A DNA stretch of 36,943 nucleotides from Hydrogenophaga sp. GTDB lineage: Bacteria; Pseudomonadota; Gammaproteobacteria; Burkholderiales; Burkholderiaceae_C. Below the pieces are notes generated by a model. The model made no database searches and was not told where the DNA came from. It saw nothing but the letters and a program-made list of their open reading frames with translations. The stretch is taken from NCBI RefSeq assembly GCF_022844385.1, contig NZ_JALHLX010000025.1:1-36943 (forward strand), in the 5' to 3' direction. Below, piece after piece: positions 27,096 through 33,945 of the stretch. Position 1 is the stretch's first letter, and every line of letters begins with the position of its first letter. Position numbers and translations under genes: made by a program.

Positions 27096-29154
27096 GCACC
27101 AGCGCGTCCAGCGCTGCTCCCATGTCGGCCTCGTCCACCACACGGCGCATCGGTGGCAGGCTGCCCAGCAACTGAAGGCCATAACTGCGGGTGAGCAGAC
27201 GGCGGTCGCCGATCACCAGCACGCCGCGGTCGGTTTCGGTTCGAATCAAGCGGCCCGCTCCCTGCTTCAAGGCCATGGCGGCCTCGGGCAAGTACGCATC
27301 ACCAAAAGCCTTGAGACCCTGCGCCTCCAGGCGTGCCGCACGTGCGGCCATCAAGGGGTCGTCGGGCGAAGAGAACGGCAGCTTGTCGATCACGAGCAAC
27401 TGCAGCGCTTCGCCAGCCAGGTCCACCCCTTCCCAGAACGACGCCGATGCCACCAGGATGGCGCCGTGCCCGGTTGAAGCGGCCGCCCTGAACCGGGCCA
27501 GAAGCGCCGCGCGCGACAAGCGCCCCTGGGCCAGCACCTGCACCGGTGCACAACGGCCTTGCAACACTTCCTCGTTCAAGGCCTCGGCCATGCGCGAGGC
27601 CGCACGCAGTGTGGTGGTCAGCACCAGCGTACGGCCGCCGAGTCGCGTCGCCCACTGCGCCACCCGCGCCGCCAGCACGGGCGTGTGCGCGGGATCGGAC
27701 GGCTCGGGCAGGTCGTGCGGCACAAAAAGCGATGCTTGCTCGCCGTGATCGAACGGGCTGGCCACCCGCAAGGTGCGCAATGTGGGGTGGTCCGCCAGAC
27801 CCAGGCCGCGTGTGAACCAATCCAACGTATCGTCATGGCCCAACGTAGCCGAGGCAAAGATCCAGCTTCTGGCTGCAGCGCCTGAACCGGGCACCAGCCG
27901 GCTGAAGCGTGCAGCGCTGTCCAGCGGCGCACGCACCATGCGCCAGGATCGGTCAGCGCCCCACTCCATCCAGCGCACGCTGGTGGCGTCCACCGGACTC
28001 GGGCCGCCCGGCGCCAGGTGGCTCCAGGTGCTCTGCAGCGTTTTGATACGGTCCAGCAGGCGGGCTAGTTCGGCTGCACTCTGTGCGGTGGCCGACACGG
28101 CCTCCAGCGCAGCCGTCAAAGCCTGGTCAAGACCCGAGACCGCCTGCAGCCAGGCGTCAGGAGCCAGCCCGACAGGTGTCGCGTTGTTCCACGCGCTGCG
28201 GCTCCGGGTGGCGGTGTCTCGATGCACTGAGCCCAAGGCGCGGCACGCTTGATCGAGGTTGAGCGCCAGGTGTGCCCAGGGCCGCAGCCCACGCGCCCAC
28301 GCCTGGCCTTGCACGCCGAGTTCGCGCGCGAGGTCGCGCAGGTGGTCCGAAGCGATGGACCGGGACAACAGCTGCACGCCGGTGTCGTTGAGCTGGTGCG
28401 CCTCATCCAGCACCACCACGCCGGTCTCGGGCAACCAGTCCACGGCTTCGGTTTCGCGGATGACCTGATCGGCAAAGAAGAGATGGTGGTTGATCACCAC
28501 CCAGTCGGCTTCGCTCGCTTGTCGCCGCGCAAGATTGACGTGACAAGCCGCTGCCTGCGGGCACGTGGTGCCCACGCAGTTGTGGCGGGTGGACGTGATC
28601 AGGGGGCGCAGCGGCGAACGCTCATCCAGCCCGTCCAGCTCGCCCACATCGCCGCTGCGGGTGAGGCGCGCCCAACGCTGCACCTGTTCCAGGCCAGCGG
28701 CCATCGCCGGGTCGCGTTGCGCAGTCGACCCGACCGTTCTGGCCAGCTCCAACCGGTGCAGGCACAGATAGCTGGAACGTCCCTTGAGCAGCGCCGCGCG
28801 CACCGGCAGGCCCAGCGCACGCGACACGGCCGGGATGTCCCGCGTGAACAACTGGTCTTGCAAGGCTTGCGTGGCCGTTGACAGCAGTGCGCGCTGCCCG
28901 CTCAACAGCACCGGCACGAGGTAGGCAAAGGTTTTGCCGACGCCGGTGCCGGCTTCCACCGCGAGATGCTCACCCGCCTGCAGGGCCTGCGCCACGGCCA
29001 GCGCCATCTCCAGCTGGCCCGGCCGGGGGCGAAGACCGGGGCGCGCGGCCGGGCGTGGGCCGTCTGCGGCAAACGCGGCCGCCACGCCCTGGACGAGATC
29101 AACCACGCCAGCGGCGTGCAAAGGCGCACGGGCGGTGCCGTGCCACCGGGACAT
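27058..29154 (-). CDS. DinG/YoaA-type iron-sulfur ATP-dependent helicase
   Basis: XPD-like superfamily 2 helicase, expected to unwind DNA 5' to 3' and help repair or replication restart (R-loops, D-loops). In 698 residues: Walker A EAGTGVGKTF (67-76), four cysteines for a [4Fe-4S] cluster at 132, 194, 199 and 205, the DEAH box at 251-254, motif SATLGHDDTLDWF, and motif VI QGAGRLIRTETDRGVLVIGD. The spacing and the DEAH fit YoaA as well as DinG, so I leave the symbol open. The start is ATG at 29154, with no good ribosome site. It is tail-to-tail with bamD (38-base overlap) and divergent from the phosphatase gene with a 52-base gap. Confidence 0.93.
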   Translation of the reverse strand: MSRWHGTARAPLHAAGVVDLVQGVAAAFAADGPRPAARPGLRPRPGQLEMALAVAQALQAGEHLAVEAGTGVGKTFAYLVPVLLSGQRALLSTATQALQDQLFTRDIPAVSRALGLPVRAALLKGRSSYLCLHRLELARTVGSTAQRDPAMAAGLEQVQRWARLTRSGDVGELDGLDERSPLRPLITSTRHNCVGTTCPQAAACHVNLARRQASEADWVVINHHLFFADQVIRETEAVDWLPETGVVVLDEAHQLNDTGVQLLSRSIASDHLRDLARELGVQGQAWARGLRPWAHLALNLDQACRALGSVHRDTATRSRSAWNNATPVGLAPDAWLQAVSGLDQALTAALEAVSATAQSAAELARLLDRIKTLQSTWSHLAPGGPSPVDATSVRWMEWGADRSWRMVRAPLDSAARFSRLVPGSGAAARSWIFASATLGHDDTLDWFTRGLGLADHPTLRTLRVASPFDHGEQASLFVPHDLPEPSDPAHTPVLAARVAQWATRLGGRTLVLTTTLRAASRMAEALNEEVLQGRCAPVQVLAQGRLSRAALLARFRAAASTGHGAILVASASFWEGVDLAGEALQLLVIDKLPFSSPDDPLMAARAARLEAQGLKAFGDAYLPEAAMALKQGAGRLIRTETDRGVLVIGDRRLLTRSYGLQLLGSLPPMRRVVDEADMGAALDALVLTRSSTRARPCS

Positions 29155-29206
29155 TACTGGATACCATTGCGTGCAACGAACGGCACCCGAACAACGATTG
29201 ATTCAT

Positions 29207-29965
29207 ATGTCCAAAGGCTACCGCATCCAGGCTTCCACCGGCATCCACCGGGGAGACCGCGATTACCAGCAAGACCAGGTCTGTCTGCTGAACCACCCGC
29301 GTCACAGCAGTTGCATGCTGGCCGTGCTGGCCGACGGCATGGGTGGGCGCAGCGGCGGGCGCAAGGCCTCAGACCAGGTGATGCTCACGGCGCGCCAGTT
29401 GTTTGAACGCTACGACCCGGACACCGATGACGCTTCGGCCCTGCTGCGCCAGATCGTTGAAGAGTCGCACCTGGTGATCAAGCTCACCGCCGTGTCGGCC
29501 GAGCAGGAACCGCACAGCACGATCGCCGCCTTCCTGATTGACCCCGACGGTGAGAGCCACTGGGTGCACGCAGGCGATTCGCGGGTCTACCACTTCCGCA
29601 ATGGCCGCATGGTGTTCCGCACCATGGACCATTCGTACGTGCAGACCCTGGTCAACCAGGGCGAGCTGAGCGAGCAGGGCGCCCTGGACCACCCGCACGC
29701 CAACATCCTCATGGGCTGCCTGGGCACCGAAAACGACCCACCGGTGGACCTGCACGTGGTGCCCCAACTCATGCCGGGCGAATCGCTGATGGCCTGCAGT
29801 GACGGGGTGTGGCATTACTTCACGCCCGAAGAACTCGCCAGCACGATCGCCATGCTGTCGCCGCGCGAGGCGTGTGAGTTCCTTATCCAGAAAGCGCGCA
29901 CGCGCGCCAAGGGCGCGGGCGACAACCTGTCGATCGTCATCGTGAAGCTGGAACCTCTGACCTGA
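29207..29965 (+). CDS. PP2C-family protein serine/threonine phosphatase
   Basis: A metal-dependent (PPM/PP2C) phosphatase of 252 residues, about the size of a bare catalytic domain. Metal-binding aspartates are in place: GDRDYQQDQ (16-24), LADGMGGRSGG (41-51), HAGDSRVYHF, ACSDGVWHYF and GAGDNLSIVIV. It has no membrane segment or sensory domain, so it should be cytosolic and act on Ser/Thr-phosphorylated proteins. No kinase, FHA or secretion gene lies near, so its partner is unknown. The start is ATG at 29207 (MSKGYRIQASTGIHRGDRD), with no recognisable ribosome site before it. It is followed by a perfect hairpin right after the stop. Confidence 0.9.
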   Translation: MSKGYRIQASTGIHRGDRDYQQDQVCLLNHPRHSSCMLAVLADGMGGRSGGRKASDQVMLTARQLFERYDPDTDDASALLRQIVEESHLVIKLTAVSAEQEPHSTIAAFLIDPDGESHWVHAGDSRVYHFRNGRMVFRTMDHSYVQTLVNQGELSEQGALDHPHANILMGCLGTENDPPVDLHVVPQLMPGESLMACSDGVWHYFTPEELASTIAMLSPREACEFLIQKARTRAKGAGDNLSIVIVKLEPLT

Positions 29966-29982
29966 GGCCCGCGCAGCGGGCC
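29966..29982. terminator. Hairpin between convergent phosphatase and zapE genes
   Basis: A perfect inverted repeat with 7-base arms GGCCCGC/GCGGGCC and a 3-base loop begins at the base after the phosphatase stop. zapE ends 20 bases further on the other strand, so it can serve both genes. The T-run is poor (tcgtt), so termination strength is uncertain. Confidence 0.6.
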
Positions 29983-30001
29983 TCGTTGCCCGCACCGACG
30001 T

Positions 30002-31099
30002 TCAGGTCAGGCCGGTGTCCACGACCCGGTGCTCCAGCGCCAGAAATTCCTCCGACTGCATCTCGCTCAAGCGCGACACAGTGCGCGGGAATTCGTGCGA
30101 CATCGGGCCTTCGAGGTAGAGCTCTTCGGGTTGCACGGCCGCCGACATCACCAGCTTGACGCGGCGGTCGTAGAGCACGTCGATGAGCCAGGTGAATCGT
30201 CGCGCCTCTGACGCCTGACGCACCTGCATCTGCGGCACGTTGGACAGCATCACCGTGTGGAATTGAGTGGCGATCTCCAGGTAATCGTTCTGTGAACGCG
30301 GCCCGCCGCACAGGGTGCGGAAATCGAACCAGATCACGCCGCCGGCGCGGCGCACGGCCTTGATCTGGCGCGATTCGATCTGCATCACCGGGTCTTGGTC
30401 GCCCGCCTCGGCCAACTCGTTGAACGTGGCCTCCATTGACGCCTCGGCCTGTGGCCCCAACGGGCAGTGGTAGAGCTCGATGTGGTTGAGCGTGCGCTGG
30501 CGGTAGTCGGTGCCGTTGTCCACGCTCAGCACCTCCAGCCGCTCCTTGAGCAGCTCGATGGCGGGGAGGATGCGGTCGCGGTGCAGGCCGTCGGGGTACA
30601 AGCCATCGGGGTGGAAATTCGACGTGGTGACGAAGCCCACACCGGCTTTGAACAACGCATCCAGCAGACGGTGCAGGATCATGGCGTCGGTCACGTCCGC
30701 CACGTGAAATTCGTCGAAGCAGATCAGCTTGTAGCGTTTGGCGATGCGCAGGCCGAGTTCGTCCAGCGGGTTCACTGTGCCCTGCAGTTCGCGCAGTTCG
30801 CGGTGCACCTCGCGCATGAACTCGTGAAAGTGCAGGCGCGTCTTGCGCTTCAGGGGCACGGCGTTGAAGAAGCAGTCCATCAGGAAGCTCTTGCCCCGGC
30901 CCACGCCGCCGAACATGTACACGCCGCGCGGAATCTCGGGCTTGATGAACAGCTTTTTGAGCGAGTTGGAACGGCGCTGTTTGTAAGCCGTCCACTCGGT
31001 GGCGCACCGCTCCAGCGCGTCGATGGCACGCTGCTGGGCGGGGTCGGTTGTGTAGCCGCGCTCTTTCAGCGCGGCTTCGTAGGTGCTGCGAACGCTCAA
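30002..31099 (-). CDS. zapE: Cell division ATPase ZapE (AFG1 family)
   Basis: ZapE is a cytosolic P-loop ATPase that joins the division ring late in constriction and helps growth under low oxygen or heat. The 365-residue protein has Walker A GGVGRGKSF (64-72), Walker B LICFDEFHVAD (about 124-134), the family segment TTSNFHPDGLYPDGLHRDRI, and a C-terminal RFTWLIDVLYDRRVKLVMSA. The start is TTG at 31099; no ATG is close, and the gap after lpdA is 13 bases, so it may be read from the odhAB-lpdA transcript. No clear ribosome site is visible. The odhA-odhB-lpdA-zapE order is common in Burkholderiales. Confidence 0.95.
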   Translation of the reverse strand: MSVRSTYEAALKERGYTTDPAQQRAIDALERCATEWTAYKQRRSNSLKKLFIKPEIPRGVYMFGGVGRGKSFLMDCFFNAVPLKRKTRLHFHEFMREVHRELRELQGTVNPLDELGLRIAKRYKLICFDEFHVADVTDAMILHRLLDALFKAGVGFVTTSNFHPDGLYPDGLHRDRILPAIELLKERLEVLSVDNGTDYRQRTLNHIELYHCPLGPQAEASMEATFNELAEAGDQDPVMQIESRQIKAVRRAGGVIWFDFRTLCGGPRSQNDYLEIATQFHTVMLSNVPQMQVRQASEARRFTWLIDVLYDRRVKLVMSAAVQPEELYLEGPMSHEFPRTVSRLSEMQSEEFLALEHRVVDTGLT

Positions 31100-31112
31100 A
31101 ACCGGTGCCGGT

Positions 31113-32540
31113 TCAGAAATTCAGCGTGCGCTTGTCCACCGCCAGCGCGGCCTCTTTCGTGGCCTCCGACAGCGAGGGGTGCGCGTGGCAGATGCGCGCG
31201 ATGTCTTCGGCGCTGGCCTTGAACTCCATGGCCACCACAGCCTCGGCGATCAGCTCGCTGGCCTGCGGTCCGACGATGTGCACGCCCAGAATCTCGTCGG
31301 TGACGGCGTCAGCGAGGAACTTGACCATGCCGGTGGTGTCGCCCAGCGCGCGTGCGCGGCCGTTGGCGAGAAACGGGAAGGTACCGGCCTTGTAGGCGGC
31401 GCCACGAGCCTTGAGCTGCTGCTCGGTCTCGCCCACCCAGGCGATCTCGGGGCTGGTGTAGATCACCCAGGGGATGGTGTTGAAGTTCACGTGACCGTGT
31501 TGGCCGGCGATGCGTTCGGCCACGGCCACGCCCTCTTCTTCTGCCTTGTGCGCCAGCATGGGGCCGCGCACCACGTCGCCCACCGCCCACACGCCCTTGA
31601 GGTTGGTGCGGCATTCGGCGTCGACCACGATGGCGCCGCGCTCGTCGAGCTGCAGGCCCACGGCTTCGGCATTGAGGCCGATGGTGTTGGGCACACGCCC
31701 GATGGAGACGATGAGCTTGTCGGCGTCCAGCGACTGGGCTTCGCCCTTGGCGTTGGTGTAGGCCACGCTCACACCTTTTTTGGTCGTCTTGATCTCGCCG
31801 ACCTTCACACCCAGTTCGATCTTCAGGCCCTGCTTGTCGAACGCCTTCTTGGCTTCCTTGGCGATCTGCTCGTCCACCGCACCCAGGAAGGTGGGCAGGC
31901 CTTCGAGAATGGTCACATCCGACCCGAGCCGGCGCCAGACCGAGCCCATTTCGAGACCGATCACGCCGGAGCCGATCAGCACCATCTTCTTGGGCACGGC
32001 GCCCAGGCGCAAGGCGCCGTCGTTGGACAGCACCGTTTCTTCGTCGAACGGGGTGCCGGGCAAGGCGCGTGCGTTGGAACCGGTGGCCACGATGATCTGG
32101 CGCGCGGTCAGCAGTTCTTCTTTGGCACCCGTGACCTGGATTTCGTAGCCGGCTTCCACCGCCTTGGCGAACGAGCCACGACCGTGGAAGAAGCTGATCT
32201 TGTTCTTCTTGAACAAGTACAGGATGCCGTCGTTGTTCTGCTTCACCACGGTGTCCTTGCGACCGATCATCTTGGCGATGTCGATCTTGACGTTGGTGGC
32301 GGTGATGCCGTGGTCGGCAAAGTGGTGGTTGGCGTGGTCGAAATGCTCCGAGGACTGCAGCAACGCCTTGGACGGGATGCAGCCGACGTTGGTGCAGGTG
32401 CCACCCGGGGCCGGGCCGCCAGCGGCGTTTTTCCACTCGTCGATGCAGGCGACCTTGAAACCGAGTTGGGCTGCGCGGATGGCGGCGATGTAGCCACCGG
32501 GGCCGCCGCCGATGACGACGACGTCAAATGTTTGGGACAT
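31113..32540 (-). CDS. lpdA: Dihydrolipoyl dehydrogenase (E3)
   Basis: FAD-dependent E3 that reoxidises the lipoyl group of 2-oxoacid dehydrogenases and makes NADH. In 475 residues: FAD-binding GGGPGGYIAA (11-20), redox disulfide Cys49/Cys54 (GGTCTNVGCIPSK), NAD-binding IGSGVIGLEMGSVW, second FAD motif GVWAVGDVV, and catalytic His454/Glu459 in HAHPSLSE. There is no lipoyl domain at the N-terminus, so this is the short form that belongs to the 2-oxoglutarate complex, not the lipoyl-fused E3 of the pyruvate complex in this group. The start is ATG at 32540. A strong hairpin separates it from odhB. Confidence 0.96.
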   Translation of the reverse strand: MSQTFDVVVIGGGPGGYIAAIRAAQLGFKVACIDEWKNAAGGPAPGGTCTNVGCIPSKALLQSSEHFDHANHHFADHGITATNVKIDIAKMIGRKDTVVKQNNDGILYLFKKNKISFFHGRGSFAKAVEAGYEIQVTGAKEELLTARQIIVATGSNARALPGTPFDEETVLSNDGALRLGAVPKKMVLIGSGVIGLEMGSVWRRLGSDVTILEGLPTFLGAVDEQIAKEAKKAFDKQGLKIELGVKVGEIKTTKKGVSVAYTNAKGEAQSLDADKLIVSIGRVPNTIGLNAEAVGLQLDERGAIVVDAECRTNLKGVWAVGDVVRGPMLAHKAEEEGVAVAERIAGQHGHVNFNTIPWVIYTSPEIAWVGETEQQLKARGAAYKAGTFPFLANGRARALGDTTGMVKFLADAVTDEILGVHIVGPQASELIAEAVVAMEFKASAEDIARICHAHPSLSEATKEAALAVDKRTLNF

Positions 32541-32562
32541 GTTGGATTCCTGGATTCAAAAG

Positions 32563-32588
32563 GCCAACGCCCCTGTCGGGGCGTTGGC
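32563..32588 (-). terminator. Strong hairpin between odhB and lpdA
   Basis: Perfect inverted repeat with 11-base arms GCCAACGCCCC (32563-32573) and GGGGCGTTGGC (32578-32588) around a 4-base loop. In the direction of transcription it is followed by CTTTTG, a short T-run. It lies 15 bases after the odhB stop and 22 bases before the lpdA ATG, so it could act as a leaky terminator that lowers lpdA relative to odhA-odhB, or as an mRNA-stabilising structure. Confidence 0.7.
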
Positions 32589-32603
32589 AGAGGGTGTTGC
32601 CGA

Positions 32604-33863
32604 TCAGATGTCGAACAGGAGGCGGGCTGGGTCTTCCAGCGCTTCTTTCATGGCCACCAGGCCCAGCACGGCCTCGCGGCCGTCGATGATGCGGTGGTCG
32701 TAGGACAGGGCAAAGTAGTTCATGGGGCGCACCACGACCTGGCCGTTTTCGACCATGGCGCGGTCCTTGGTGGCGTGCACGCCCAAAATGGCCGACTGCG
32801 GCGGGTTGATGATGGGAGTGGACATCATGGAGCCGAAGGTGCCGCCGTTGGAAATGGAGAAGGTGCCCCCGGTCATGTCATCAATGCCCAGCTTGCCATC
32901 CTTGGCCTTCTGGCCGTACTCGGCGATCTTCTTCTCGATGTCGGCAAAGCTCATCTGGTCGGCGTTGCGCAGGATGGGCACCACCAGGCCGCGCGGCGAA
33001 CCCACCGCGATGCCAATGTCGAAGAAGCCGTGGTAGACGATGTCGTTGCCATCCACCGATGCGTTCAGGACGGGGTACTTCTTGAGCGCGTGCACTGCAG
33101 CCTTGACGAAGAAGCTCATGAAGCCGAGCTTCACGCCGTGTTCCTTCTCGAACTTCTCCTGGAACTTCTTGCGCATCTCCATGACCGGGGCCATGTTGAT
33201 TTCGTTGAAGGTGGTCAGGATGGCGTTGGTCGACTGCGACTGCAGCAGACGCTCGGCCACGCGGGCGCGCAGGCGGGTCATGGGCACACGCTCTTGCGGG
33301 CGGTCGCCCAGATCGGGAGCCACCACCGGCACCTGCGGCAGCACCTTGGCGGGTGCGCCCGTGGGAATGGCCACGGGTGCGGCCACGGCGGCCGGCTTGG
33401 GTGCGGCCACGGCCGACAACACGTCGCCTTTGGTCACACGGCCGTCTTTGCCCGTGCCGGGCACCGATCCCGAGGCGAGGTTGTTGTCGGCCATCAGCTT
33501 GGCTGCGGCGGGCATGGCCACACCGGCTTTGCTGGTGGACGCGACGGCCGCAGCCGCTGCGGCAGGCGCTGGAGCAGCAGCGGGCGCTGCGGCGGCGACA
33601 GGCGCAGCAGCACCGGCCACGGCGGCCGTGTCGATGCGCGCGATCAGCTGCTCGGCCGCCACTGTGGCGCCGTCGACCTGCAAGATTTCGACCAGCACGC
33701 CGGCCGAAGGCGCGGGCACTTCCAGCACGACCTTGTCGGTCTCGATCTCGATCAGGATTTCGTCGACCGCCACCGCGTCGCCGACCTTTTTCTTCCACTG
33801 CAGCATGGTGGCTTCGGCCACCGATTCGGACAGCTGCGGGACTTTGACTTCTACGATTGCCAT
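32604..33863 (-). CDS. odhB: 2-oxoglutarate dehydrogenase E2, dihydrolipoyl succinyltransferase
   Basis: E2 core that moves the succinyl group from lipoate to CoA in the TCA cycle. In 419 residues: one lipoyl domain with the modified Lys44 in [14 protein letters not shown], an Ala/Pro-rich flexible linker (about 85-112), the peripheral-subunit-binding domain ([20 protein letters not shown] onward, to about 155), a second Ala/Pro linker, and the catalytic domain with His390 and Asp394 in HRIIDGREA. The start is ATG at 33863. It follows odhA by 82 bases, with a moderate hairpin in the gap. Succinyl specificity is taken from pairing with odhA. Confidence 0.97.
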   Translation of the reverse strand: MAIVEVKVPQLSESVAEATMLQWKKKVGDAVAVDEILIEIETDKVVLEVPAPSAGVLVEILQVDGATVAAEQLIARIDTAAVAGAAAPVAAAAPAAAPAPAAAAAAVASTSKAGVAMPAAAKLMADNNLASGSVPGTGKDGRVTKGDVLSAVAAPKPAAVAAPVAIPTGAPAKVLPQVPVVAPDLGDRPQERVPMTRLRARVAERLLQSQSTNAILTTFNEINMAPVMEMRKKFQEKFEKEHGVKLGFMSFFVKAAVHALKKYPVLNASVDGNDIVYHGFFDIGIAVGSPRGLVVPILRNADQMSFADIEKKIAEYGQKAKDGKLGIDDMTGGTFSISNGGTFGSMMSTPIINPPQSAILGVHATKDRAMVENGQVVVRPMNYFALSYDHRIIDGREAVLGLVAMKEALEDPARLLFDI

Positions 33864-33945
33864 ATTTCTTCTACCTGTTTGTTTCGGACTGCGCTGAGCC
33901 AGCCCACCCGGGATTCAACATCGCGGGCCGGGCGGCTGGAGCGGC

